Positions 25,886 through 34,915 of a stretch of DNA of 64,000 nucleotides are shown here, in pieces. Origin of the DNA: Ktedonobacter racemifer DSM 44963 (GTDB lineage Bacteria; Chloroflexota; Ktedonobacteria; Ktedonobacterales; Ktedonobacteraceae); the NCBI RefSeq assembly GCF_000178855.1, contig NZ_ADVG01000005.1, forward strand, positions 558,001-622,000, in the 5' to 3' direction. Each line of letters starts with the position of its first letter. The stretch's first letter is position 1. Below the pieces are notes generated by a model. That model saw nothing but the letters and a program-made list of their open reading frames with translations. It made no database searches and was not told the origin of the DNA. The translations under genes and the position numbers were made by a program.

Positions 25886-27406
25886 CTACAGCGTGCTGTG
25901 CACGGGATTGACCGCTTTCTGCAGATCGTTGTGCTCCTGCACGTCGATAGCTCCAATGGTTTGCTCGCTGTATGACATATCGGGCGCCTGGATTGTGGCT
26001 TTCGGGGTGCGGATGACGAAAATGGACACAAGCAGCGCCACGACCATCAGTGCCGCCGAGCACAAGAATGCCATCTGGTAGCCATGTATACTGGCTTGCG
26101 CAAACCCCTTCCCGCTCGCTACATCTGCTGCTGTGGTTGTGCTAGCCACCACCGTGAGAACGGCTAAGCCCAGGGCGCCACCAAGCTGTTGCGACGTGTT
26201 GATTAGTCCCGATGCCAATCCAGCTTCATTATCTGGCATCCCTGATGTGGCAGCCACCGTCACAGCCACAAACGAGAGTCCCATACCAAGCGCCAGGATC
26301 AGAAAGGCTGGCAGCAGATTGGTCACATAGGACGAGGTAGGCGTTATGAAGCTCAACAAGAACATGCCGATGAGCATCAAAGATGCTCCTGTCATGAGCA
26401 GTGGCTTAAATCCAAAGCGGTCCAGCAGACGCGGTGCCTGTAGAGAGATGATACCTATGATGCTCGGCAACGGGAGAAAGCTCAGGCCGCTCAACGAGGG
26501 CGAATAGTGCAGCACATTCTGGACATAGAGCGAGACGAAGAAGAACGTGCCAAGCGTGCCCGCTACCACCGGCAGCATGACCAGATTGCCACCACTCACA
26601 TTCCGGCTCCGAAAGATGGTGAGTGGCATCAGCGGATGCTTCACCCTGGCCTCGTTGAACAGGAATGCAGTCAGCAGGACGATGCTCACACCCAGCATCA
26701 TCAACGTGATCTTCTCGGTCCAACCGACCTGCGAGACCAGCGTCAGAGCGTAGACCAGCGCTATGAGACCGCCTGTCACCAGTACAGCGCCTGGAAGGTC
26801 GAGGTGCCTTTCGCTGGCATCTTCTCTCTGTGACGGAACATACTTCATGATGCCTACGATAGCTAAGATGCCAGCCGGGACGTTCACGAAGAAGCACCAC
26901 TGCCAGCCCAGGTATTGCGTCAGCACTCCGCCCAGGAAGACCCCCACCGCCGCACCGCCCGCCGACACCATGCTCCAGACGCTCAGTGCCCGGTTGCGCT
27001 CCTCTCCCTCCTCGAACGTCGTGAGCAGGATCGAGAGAGCAGTAGGGGCCATGAATGCGGCGGCCAATCCCTGCAGAGCGCGCAACGCGATGAGCAGAAC
27101 GCTAGAACTGGTCAGACCCAGAAGTAACGAGACCAGTGAAAATCCTGCGATGCCCAGCACCAGCAGGCGCCGCCGCCCAAAGAGATCGGCAGTACGCCCA
27201 CCCAGCATCAAAAAACCGCCGAAGGTCAGGATATATGCGGTCAGTACCCATTGCAGCGATGAAGTATCAAAGTGCAAAACTGCTTTCATAGAAGGCAATG
27301 CGACATTGATAATCGCACTGTCCAAAACGACCATAAACATCGCCAGCGAGAGCAGCAGCAAGATCATAGGACGATTCTGGCTTTGATTCAGAATTACTTT
27401 TGACAT
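25886..27406 (-). CDS. DHA2-family (14-TM) MFS drug efflux transporter
   Basis: About 506 residues from ATG 27406. TM1 is followed by LDSAIINVALPSM, the motif D1-type signature of 14-helix drug/H+ antiporters; loop 2-3 has GRTADLFGRRRLL, and motif C is GPxxGG-like at GGAAVGVFLGGVLTQYLGW. A 20-residue upstream extension in the same frame is not membrane-like and lacks a better ribosome site. A 15-bp palindrome at 27435-27449 lies right before the gene and probably controls it. Substrate unknown. Confidence 0.92.
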   Translation of the reverse strand: MSKVILNQSQNRPMILLLLSLAMFMVVLDSAIINVALPSMKAVLHFDTSSLQWVLTAYILTFGGFLMLGGRTADLFGRRRLLVLGIAGFSLVSLLLGLTSSSVLLIALRALQGLAAAFMAPTALSILLTTFEEGEERNRALSVWSMVSAGGAAVGVFLGGVLTQYLGWQWCFFVNVPAGILAIVGIMKYVPSQREDASERHLDLPGAVLVTGGLIALVYALTLVSQVGWTEKITLMMLGVSIVLLTAFLFNEARVKHPLMPLTIFRSRNVSGGNLVMLPVVAGTLGTFFFVSLYVQNVLHYSPSLSGLSFLPLPSIIGIISLQAPRLLDRFGFKPLLMTGASLMLIGMFLLSFITPTSSYVTNLLPAFLILALGMGLSFVAVTVAATSGMPDNEAGLASGLINTSQQLGGALGLAVLTVVASTTTAADVASGKGFAQASIHGYQMAFLCSAALMVVALLVSIFVIRTPKATIQAPDMSYSEQTIGAIDVQEHNDLQKAVNPVHSTL

Positions 27407-27434
27407 AGGGTCTCTTTCTGAGGTGAAAAACTCC

Positions 27435-27449
27435 CTTGCAATTTGCAAG
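27435..27449. promoter_or_regulatory. Palindromic operator before the efflux gene
   Basis: CTTGCAA-T-TTGCAAG, a perfect 15-bp dyad of MarR-operator shape, 29 bases upstream of the DHA2 start codon. A second dyad, ACCAC-CA-GTGGT, is at 27462-27473. No regulator gene is adjacent. Confidence 0.5.
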
Positions 27450-27667
27450 TAGGCGTACCATACCACCAGTGGTCAGAAAGATCTTCTTAGATCTTGCTCT
27501 TCCTAACAAGAAGAACATCAACTGAGCAGCTATCTATTCCAGCCCATCAGTGTTTTTCTGACGGTCGGTGGAAAGGCTCATCCCGGCTTTGGTGAATCCG
27601 AGGAAAATCCCTGTTTCTCTCCCTGCGCTCAGGCTCGATCTTTTGCGGGCTTTCCATCATAAGAATC

Positions 27668-27716
27668 GCGCCATGCGGGGACCCCTGGCGCGCAGACCTG
27701 GGGAGGAGCATGGCGC
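27668..27716 (+). repeat. Structured tnpB left-end motif, copy 3
   Basis: Outer arms GCGCCATGC/GCATGGCGC around the conserved inner ACCCCTGGCGCGCAGAC-TGGGGAGGA. It lies 60 bases before the tnpB start at 27776. The outer stem differs in sequence from copies 1 and 2 yet pairs in each. Confidence 0.6.
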
Positions 27717-27775
27717 ACTCCTTTTCTCATGGGATGCAATTGACGAATACTCGTCATATATGGTATAATTTATGC

Positions 27776-28925
27776 ATGGAAAGAACCGTGCGGATTGAGC
27801 TCCACCCGACGAGAGAACAGGCAAGCGCTTTGCAGGAAACGCTGGGCCAGTTTACTCTGGCCTACAATCATGTGTGTGCCTACGGCTGGCACCAGGGCGA
27901 GAAGAATGGTGTGCGACTGCACCACGCCACCTATTACCAGACCAAAGCTCTCTGTCCCGGTCTGGTGAGCGACTTGCTCATTCAGGCTCGCGTCAAGGCC
28001 ACCGAGACGCTCAGGAGCACCTTCACCTGGAAAGCCAAAAAGGAAGCGGCTTACCCCAAAAAAAGTCACCAGGGCACAACAACAGGGCAAGCCCGTTCCC
28101 GTGTTCAAACCGGTTCGTTGCCCTCGTTCGCAGCACTGTGCGGTTCGCTACAATGTCCATACCTCTACCCTCGATTGGCAGACCCAAACGGTTCGCCTTT
28201 CCACGACCCAGGGCAAGATGAGCCTTGCCTTCACCGTTCCTCATTTCAGCGAGCGCTATCGAGGCTGCAGGATCACCACGGCCGACCTGCTCTGCTGCAA
28301 CGGGACGTGGTGGTTGCATGTGGTGGTTGACGTCCCCGAGCCCGTGGTGCAGCCTCATCCCGAGGTTATCGGGGTGGACTTGGGCCTCAATCGCCCTGCC
28401 GTCACCTCCACGCGTCACTTCTTGGGCACCCGCCGCTGGAAAGAGATCGATCGCCGCATCTTTCGCCTCAAACGCAAACTGCAGTCCAACGGATCCAAAT
28501 CGACCAAACGCCACCTCAAAAAGTTGGCGCGCAAGCAGATGCGCTTCCACCGGGACTGTGACCATGTGCTCTCCAAACGCCTGGTGCAACAGGCTCCCCC
28601 TGGCAGTACGATCGTACTTGAGAACCTGACGAACCTGCGAGAAGGGGTCCGTCACCGCAAAGGGGAGGGACAGCGCCGGCTGCATACCTGGTCCTTTGCC
28701 CAGTTGTACGGCTTCATTGCCTACAAAGCGCAAGAGCGAGGGATCGTGGTCGAGCGAGTGGATCCGCGCCATACCTCGCAAACCTGTTCGCGCTGTGGGC
28801 ATCAAGCCCGCAACAATCGCCGTTCGCAGTCGGTCTTTCACTGCCGTGCCTGTGGGTATCAACTGCATGCCGACCTCAATGCGGCAATCGTGCGCCGTTT
28901 CGGCGCTTATCAGATTTCCCTCTGA
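27776..28925 (+). pseudogene. tnpB: tnpB with a one-base insertion in an A-run
   Basis: Reads MERTVRIELHPTREQASALQ to about residue 94, then loses frame at the run of seven As (28058-28064). With six As it would continue KKVTRAQQQGKPVPVFKPVR to the end at 28925. The second part has RuvC I (GVDLGLNRPA), RuvC II (VLENLTNLR), the zinc ribbon CSRCG...CRACG and the C-terminal LHADLNAA RuvC III region. A -1 shift on the A-run would not restore the frame; a +1 shift or loss of one A in the transcript would. Confidence 0.85.
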
Positions 28926-29313
28926 GAGGGATAAGGTTGAGAGGAAATGACCTTAAGGACACCTGACTAACCTGGCGGGGAAACTCAAAGGGAAAAGTAG
29001 CATGTTCGGAAAGCGGTTAAACGTGAAGGTATGTAACGTGATGCACCGCAAGTCCTGTACGCATGGTGAAACCTGAATGGCTGAACCCCAGTTTCCAGTG
29101 GTCTAAGCGTTGGCTCATCACACCATACCTAAAGTGATGTCATCGGAACACGCATATATTGATTGCGTATGCGTCACCCTCTCTTCGATGAACGACCAGC
29201 AATGAGCTGGTTCAAGGAAACGAACGGGGCACCTACACGTACTGAACGTTTGATAGGCGCAAATGCGGGATCGTCTACGGGCGCGAGCCTATGACGACGG
29301 AGTTTCCGTAGTA
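28926..29313 (+). mobile_element. Group II intron (outer), 5' part, truncated
   Basis: Intron domain I sequence: GGGAAAAGTAGCATG, GAATGGCTGAAC, GGGGCACCTACACG and GGGATCG, then GACGGAGTTTCCGTAGTA. The same landmarks occur in the same order in the inner intron, and most are familiar from bacterial group II introns. No GUGYG start is visible, and about 70 bases fewer than in the inner intron precede the first landmark. So the 5' end is probably lost at the junction with the tnpB element. Confidence 0.75.
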
Positions 29314-29971
29314 GTGCGCCTTTGTGCCACAAATGTCTCCCTTACCCGTCGGGGTAAGCTCACTAGAGCAAGGTGAGTAACACAGCGACTTACCCGTTCT
29401 CATAGAGAGCGGGGACACCTTCACCCGAAAGGCGTGGGGGGAAAATAGCATGTCGTGTCAAAGGTGAGTGAAGCTCCAGTCCCAGGAGCCAGAGGCTCAT
29501 CAGTGAAGCTGTATAGGGTGAAGTCTTGATTGGCTGAATTCAAGTCACGGCGGAAATGGAGCAGCCCACAGGAGAAGGGACTATCGCCTGTGTCCAACGT
29601 GTAGGGGAACGGTACTACTTTCCCTACAAGCTCTCGTTGGAGCCAGCCCTCACGGAGAGGGAAATGACGAAATGGGCACCTACGTACAGACTGAGACATT
29701 TGATGGAACTAAGGGATCGCCTAAACCCCGTAAGGGGCATGGTGACGGAGCGACCATACGAGTTGGGTATGTACCCAGCAAAGGGTTGCAGGAGGCCACA
29801 CTCAAAAATGGTGGTTGACACGGATGTGTCAGAAGACCACTGTGGGAGTGGTGTTGAAAAGACACTGGCCTCTGGAGAGCTTCATGCATCGAAAGGGTGC
29901 ACGTGGAGTTCGGAGGGGAGGGGTTGATGCTCCCGAGCAATCGGGACTTGGCCTCTTACCCTACCTCAAAC
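29314..29971 (+). mobile_element. Group II intron (inner), complete, ORF-less, nested in another intron
   Basis: Starts GTGCGCC (the GUGYG consensus). Domain V is at 29877-29911: GAGC...GTTC, 35 nt, with the AGC triad, GAAA-type loop and paired arms. Domain VI has GAGG/CCTC and CCCGA/TCGGG stems, and the end is ...CTACCTCAAAC at 29971 (AY terminus). Length 658. No reverse transcriptase frame, so it needs one in trans. Removing it joins CCGTAGTA to GCTCAGG, restoring outer-intron sequence. Confidence 0.8.
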
Positions 29972-30186
29972 GCTCAGGGCAATGCCTGAGACAAGGGGAA
30001 GGGAAACAGGGAAATGCACTGGACCCAAAAGAATGACAAGGCCGCGAGATGCGTAAGTCCACGTTGATATTCGATTGTGAAGGTGCAGGAACCAGAGAGC
30101 CGTGTGCATCGAAAGGTGCAAGCACTGGTTCGGGAAGGGGCGGATGAAAACGTACCGCAAGGCAACGCGTCAGCCGCCTACTTCAC
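29972..30186 (+). mobile_element. Group II intron (outer), 3' part with domains V and VI
   Basis: Continues the outer intron: stem CTCAGG/CCTGAG, AGGGGAAGGGAAACAGGG, then domain V at 30097-30131 (GAGCCGTGTGCATC, GAAAGG loop, ...CTGGTTC, 35 nt) and domain VI (GGCGG...CCGCC) ending CTACTTCAC at 30186. That ending is the same as in the well-known lactococcal Ll.LtrB intron. No reverse transcriptase is encoded. Confidence 0.8.
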
Positions 30187-30618
30187 AACATTCGAGACAA
30201 ATATTGTCTTGCTCAGAATGGCACATCTGTTCTGAGTGGGCCGCTGTCAGACGGCCTCTCGTCTCAGGCTTCGGCCTAGGGACAAGCCCCTGCATTCATG
30301 CATGGGGTTTCTGACTCTGTTAAAGACTCTTTCATCGTAAGGTTCCTTTTGTTCAGGAACCTTTCATCTATGCCTCATCCCCGGAGGAAAAGGCATGCTC
30401 AGTTTTTTTGGGTCTGCATATTTACAACTGTAGAATTAGGCAGAAAAATACCCGAAACAAGCCCGGTAGACAGAGCATATGAACAGCCGCCTGGGCTTGT
30501 GTTAGAGTTGCATCTCATGTTTCCATGAGGCACTTTAACCGAAGATACATCTCGCTGCTGGTCCCGTGGGCTGTTCAATTCTAGTCATCCAAAACGACAC
30601 CAGCCGCGAGATGTTCGG
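30187..30618. other. Intergenic region with an orphan right end and a hairpin
   Basis: Contains an IS605-type right-end hairpin CCCCTGCAT/ATGCATGGGG (30287-30307), a CTCAGAA/TTCTGAG stem near 30210, and a terminator-like AAGGTTCCT/AGGAACCTT stem at 30339-30363. No gene recognised. Confidence 0.5.
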
Positions 30619-31404
30619 CTAGTCCACGATTTCGCCGCAGGTCACGTTAGCAACCGCGCCGGTGACCGCGCTTGCGTAATCCGACGCCATCAGGGCCGCC
30701 ACGTTCGCCACTTCGGCAAGCTTCGGCAGCCGTTTGAGCAGCGTTTTCTCCGCAATACCCGCCTCGAACGCCTCCCGGGAAATACCAGCATCCTTGGCAT
30801 GACGGTGGAAGACCTCGTCCACTCCGGGTGTGTCCGGGGAACCGGCCGATCGCAGACAGATGACGCGAATCCCCTGTGGTCCTACTTCAGCCGCTAGCTG
30901 TCGGCAAAAGCCCTCGATCGCGGCACCAGCAACCCCGAAGCCGCCGACATTGGGGTACGGTGACCGCGCGGCCTGAGCGGTGAGAGCCAGGATAACGCCC
31001 GATCCGTTCTTGCGCATATGGCGTGCCGCTGCAGTCGCGGTGAGAAAATGAGTCGCCATTGCGTTGACGATCGGCAACGCGAAACGCTCATGCTCCATCT
31101 CGACGAGGGGAGCCCCCTGGGTGTCGCCGAGTCCGATGACGTTGAAGGAGACGTCGATGCTTCCAGCTTTTCTTGCCACTTCTTTCAGGTAGTTCTCTAC
31201 TGCCCGCTCGTCGAGCGCATCGACCTGAGCGACCTCAGCCACTCCTCCCGCGTGGGAGATGTCCTTCGCCACGGCCTCAAGCGAAGAAAGGGAGCGACCG
31301 GCAAGGAAAACCTTCGCTCCCTCGCGGGCGAAGGCGCGGGCCACAGCGCCACCGATGGCTCCTCCTGCTCCGTAGATCACGGCGTTTTTGTTCTTCAGTA
31401 ACAT
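30619..31404 (-). CDS. SDR-family oxidoreductase lacking the YxxxK pair
   Basis: 261 residues from ATG 31404 (AGAAGGA upstream). The nucleotide loop YGAGGAIGGAVA (12-18) is a good SDR TGxxxGxG-type motif. Where SDRs carry Ser...TyrxxxLys, this protein reads LTAQAARSPYPNVGGFGVAG, then AAIEGF: the tyrosine is Phe and the lysine is Gly or Ala. Either the reaction uses other residues, as in some divergent or enoyl-type SDRs, or the protein is not catalytic. C-terminal GAVANVTCGEIVD is normal. No operon partner remains. Confidence 0.88.
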   Translation of the reverse strand: MLLKNKNAVIYGAGGAIGGAVARAFAREGAKVFLAGRSLSSLEAVAKDISHAGGVAEVAQVDALDERAVENYLKEVARKAGSIDVSFNVIGLGDTQGAPLVEMEHERFALPIVNAMATHFLTATAAARHMRKNGSGVILALTAQAARSPYPNVGGFGVAGAAIEGFCRQLAAEVGPQGIRVICLRSAGSPDTPGVDEVFHRHAKDAGISREAFEAGIAEKTLLKRLPKLAEVANVAALMASDYASAVTGAVANVTCGEIVD

Positions 31405-31971
31405 TTCCGTCCTTCTGTTTGTCAAGTTGCCTCCTCTGGATTGTCGGGTGAAAGTCGCCATCGAAGGTTCCATGTTCGATCCTGTACCAATTTACCCATC
31501 GACAAGCTGCGCGAGGAATGGTGGTCACCCTTGCTTATGCCCATCCCTTGATTGCCTTAGGAAGTTCGCCCACGTGGGTGAGTCATAGCCGTGTTCCGGT
31601 CCTCTCTAGCTCTGGCAACACCTCTAGCTTACTCGCACGCCTCGAAAAAAACTTCTCCTATCTTGCTGAAAGATCTCACATGCATGAGAAAACGTACCAT
31701 CCTTGCCTCACGCTTCCTCGTCACAAGGGTGCTGTTCTTTTCATTCTGCCTGGCGGCATCTGTTTCTGTGCTCTCTCTGTCTCGTTGCGCACTCTGTGGG
31801 TGTTACGTACGCGACCCTCAAAGTGGATGTCCTGTGGGGACGACTCGGTGAAGATCGTAGTGGGTGAGCAATACCGTTCTCCGACACTTGGACAAATATG
31901 GACAAGCCACATTCACCCGGATCGGTTCCTGCTTCACCGAGGGCAGTTTCACTGAACCATCTCACGACGGA
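31405..31971. other. Gap, possibly a decayed gene
   Basis: About 570 bases. A 55-codon frame from ATG 31687 (MRKRTILASRFLVTRVLFFS, then SFCLAASVSVLSLSRCALCG) resembles a signal peptide but has no recognisable mature domain. The string GACAAGCTGCGCGAGGA near 31500 recurs near 25830. Nothing else supported. Confidence 0.35.
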
Positions 31972-32997
31972 TCAGCCAGAGCTGCCCTCTCCGACAGGCG
32001 TTTCACCCTTCCCGAGGAACTCCCGGTAGGGACCTGGCTGCCCGCTCAGATACAAGATCGCCAGCGCTGCTAGGTTCAGCGCGGCATTGAGGTCACGATC
32101 GATCACCAGCCCACAGGCCGGATGCTCGCAGACATAGATGCGCTCTGAAAGGTCTATCTCTTCTTTGATATGGTTGCAGCCAGAGCACAGTTTGGTGGAA
32201 GCAAACCAGCGATCTGCCCACAGCAGGTTTTCGCCTTGCCAGAACGTTTTGTAGCCCATTTGCCGCTTGAACTCGCCTAATCCGACATCGCTGATTGCCA
32301 GAGCCAGCTTGTGGTTCTGTGCGCATCCCTGCCACATGGAGGTCTTCAAGCACGACCACGGCAGGACGCCTCTGGGCATCCGAGATGCAAGCCTGGAGCA
32401 GCAGTTTTTTTCATCTGCTTGGCTTTGACCTTGTTCGCATTGGTTTTCGGCAGGGGCTCTGGGGGCGGCTCCTTCTTCGATCGCTTGCCACGCTTTGGCT
32501 TCACCTTGGCTTTCGGCTCTGGCAACGTAACAGCAATCTCAGCTTTGCGGATTTCACGTTCTTCTGGAGGAAGTTGGGCGCGGGTGAGCTGGCTTGTGCC
32601 TTTGTGGAGGGCATCCTCGCGCACATAAGCGACGCGGGCATATTTGCGCGCTACTTTTTGACGGGCTTTGGCGCGGTTCTTGCTCCCTTTCTGTTTCCGG
32701 GAGAGCCAGCGATGCAGCCGCTTGATCCGCTTGAGTTCGGATGTGAGGGCTTTGGGGTTGGCAATGGCACGCCCATCGGAGCATTGGGCCAAGGTTTTGA
32801 TCCCGGTATCTACGCCGATCGGCGGACCAGCTGCCTGTGGGGGATCGGGCACCTGCTCACTCACCTGCACCGAGACAAACCAGCGCCCTGCCTTTTCACT
32901 GACTGTGGCCGAGAGCACAGCGACGCCGCCGGTAGGCAAATAGCCACACTCGTGCAGGCGCAGCCGTCCGAAGCGCGGCAGTTCAATGAGCCAACGT
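31972..32997 (-). pseudogene. tnpB: tnpB, N-terminally truncated with two frameshifts
   Basis: The upstream frame gives RuvC I (GVDTGIKTLAQ) and a lysine/proline-rich insertion (KPKRGKRSKKEPPPEPLPKT). A second frame holds RuvC II (VVVLEDLHVAGM), and a third holds the zinc ribbon CSGCN...CEHPAC and RuvC III (DRDLNAALN). Shifts occur near 32385 and 32320. The N-terminus is missing: at about 33000 the frame abuts the IS4-like transposase remnant. Confidence 0.82.
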
Positions 32998-34009
32998 TCA
33001 CGCGAGCCTCATGAGGGCTTGCTCCGCACTGACCTGCTTGGGAGCAGCATTGGTGACCACCAGGGTCCACTCTGCCAGTTCCCATTGCTGCTGACTCACC
33101 ACTTTGCCTTTCTCACGAGCCTCTTCACTCAGGCGCTCGCGACGCTGCTTGGTCACCTCGCGCGCGAACACGCACCATGAGCAGGCGTACTGGCAAGGGA
33201 TCATGTTTTCCCAGCCAGACGTACATGGTCTTGACCTGTCCAATGGCCCATGGCAGTGCCGTCTCCAGATCGATGCGCTTTCCTTGTCGGTTGTAGAAGA
33301 CGGTGTTGGCCTTTGGGTGCTGGCAGAAGCGCACGCCCTGTTCGGACAACTCCCGCAAGCGCTCCAGGCTCCAATAGCCGCGATCCGCCACATACAAGCT
33401 GCCTGCCGAAAGCGTGTGCTCGCGGAGCGGTCCGTGCAGTTCATGCACGCGTCCGTCAGACAAGTACGGGCCAATGAGCTGACCTCGTTTGAGATCCAGG
33501 CGCACATGCAGTTTGAGTGCGGAGGCTGTGTGCTCCGTCGAGCCTGTGCTGCTCCCCCCGCAGCCCTGCCACAGTTCAGCCAGTGCAGCGGGCAAAACAA
33601 TCGTCGAGGCATCCTCGACGATGACCTGCTTAAAGCGCTTGAACCAGGCCACGGGGACAGCTTTGACCATGACCACTTGTTCCACCAACTCCCAGAGCAC
33701 CGCGTGCAGGAATGTCGCTGCACGTTCCGTGCAGCGTTGATGCAGTCCCGAGGCACTGATCTGTACGCCACACACCTGGGCATCCTGGGTCAACTGATCC
33801 AGCGGTGCTCCTGGCTGATGCAGGCGGCCCAATGCCATCACTTGTACAAAGGCCGCTCCCGTCAGTTTGCGTTCTCGTTGGACAAAGCCGGTTTCTCTTG
33901 CCAGCACATTGGCTCGCTCGTTCAACACATGCTTCAATATGGCTTCACACTGTGTTACACTCGTCATTACAGTCGCTCCTTGCTCGATGAAAGTTTGATG
34001 GACCTTCAT
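32998..34009 (-). pseudogene. IS4-like transposase, N-terminal two thirds, frameshifted
   Basis: From ATG 34009 it reads a DDE transposase: IVEDASTIVLPAALAELWQG (first Asp), LYVADRGYWSLERL (second Asp). The frame breaks near 33180 after VRLLMVRVR; the other frame continues AREVTKQRRERLSEEAREKG and EWTLVVTNAAPKQVSAEQAL up to 32998, where the tnpB fragment cuts it. The Glu-containing C-terminus is missing here, but a matching C-terminal piece lies at 44390-44610. Confidence 0.82.
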
Positions 34010-34035
34010 CTTCTCTCAAGGAGCTTTCTGTTGTC

Positions 34036-34074
34036 TTTTTTCTAAACTTAATGCCTATGGGGTTTTTATGTTGA
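34036..34074 (-). repeat. Terminal repeat of the IS4-like element
   Basis: Minus-strand reading GGAGTCTCAACATAAAAACC, CCATAGGCATTAAG. It matches the end at 44361-44399 (GGGGTCATAACATTTTTACC, CCATGCGCATTAAG), which adjoins the C-terminus of the same transposase type. The outer edge faces right. Confidence 0.6.
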
Positions 34075-34097
34075 GACTCCAATTTCGCAGATAGGCC

Positions 34098-34232
34098 GAA
34101 TTTACAAAAACGGTGTGCAACAATCCGCCTCTCTGGCGCTTTTTCAGCGTGTCAACCGCTGTGCTGCTCAACATTGAGGGCAAGTGCTAACCTTTGAGGT
34201 CAAAACCTGCCCACTTGGTAGGTCATTTACCA
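34098..34232. repeat. Solitary right end of a TGGTAAAT-family transposon
   Basis: Nearly identical to 25470-25604 in the same orientation, ending ...TCATTTACCA at 34232. The preceding 23 bases and the IS end at 34036-34074 also match the arrangement at 24293-25469. A left partner flanked by GTACG was not found in the window, so this is a stranded end or its mate has been deleted. Confidence 0.8.
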
Positions 34233-34309
34233 GTACGCATTTCATCCCTTTGGGTGTGCTCATAGTTTGCTCCTTCGCTCTAGTTTCTGCCTGGCTCGAC
34301 GCATCAAAC

Positions 34310-34915
34310 CTATCTCCCCTCGTGCGCCACCTCCGGATCAGCCGGCCCCGGCGTCAACCGCGTCTCATACGCCACGCCGCTCTCCATCGCCCGCTGCATC
34401 TCGTCGTATATCTCCAGGATCACGCGCTTTGTGCGATACTCGCCGAACTGCTTCTCATCCTCGCGTTTGACAATCGGGAAGGTCTCCATAATATAGTCCA
34501 CATCCTCACGTTTGATGCCATAGAGATGGAAGTAGGCGGCATCTAGCTCACAGCGCAGGAGGAAGCGCCGCTCCTCGTCCCAACGGAAGGGCGGGCCGTC
34601 ATAGCCACAGTCTTTGGCAAAAGCTTCGAGATCCAAGGCGGTATAGGTCAGTTCAAGGGCATGGGCGTGAATAAAAGTTCGCAGTGTTGAAGTGAATGCG
34701 TCGGGCGATGGGCATGGAATTTGTTCAATAGTAGATAGTGGAATGCTCGGCTGACTTAAGGCATTTCGCAATGAATAATCAAACACGAAGGAATTGAGAA
34801 CTCCGAGGAGTAATAGTAAATCATTAGTGTCAGGACCAAATATAAGCAACCATCCATATGATGCTGCGCCCCAAGGAAGAATAGGCCTGTCAGTGTTTTT
34901 TTGACGAAAAAACAC
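34310..34915 (-). pseudogene. C-terminal fragment of an Eco57I-type DNA methyltransferase
   Basis: Reads ...GVLNSFVFDYSLRNALSQPS, TYTALDLEAFAKDCGYDGPP, FLLRCELDAAYFHLYGIKRE, DDVDYIMETFPIVKR-type residues, and LEIYDEMQRAM. This is the target-recognition and C-terminal segment typical of large Eco57I/type IIG or DISARM-like N6-adenine methyltransferases. The catalytic NPPY domain is absent: the gene is cut at 34915 by the insertion sequence and does not resume beyond it. A dead defence gene. Confidence 0.72.

Noticed and set aside
28058..28064. Run of seven As in tnpB as a programmed frameshift site
   Set aside because: Restoration needs a +1 shift (or one A fewer), whereas A-runs promote -1 slipping by ribosomes. 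A simple insertion mutation is more likely; transcript slippage remains possible.
31591..31851. Small secreted or lipoprotein gene
   Set aside because: A signal-like start is present but the remainder has no recognisable domain and the cysteine is not in a lipobox.
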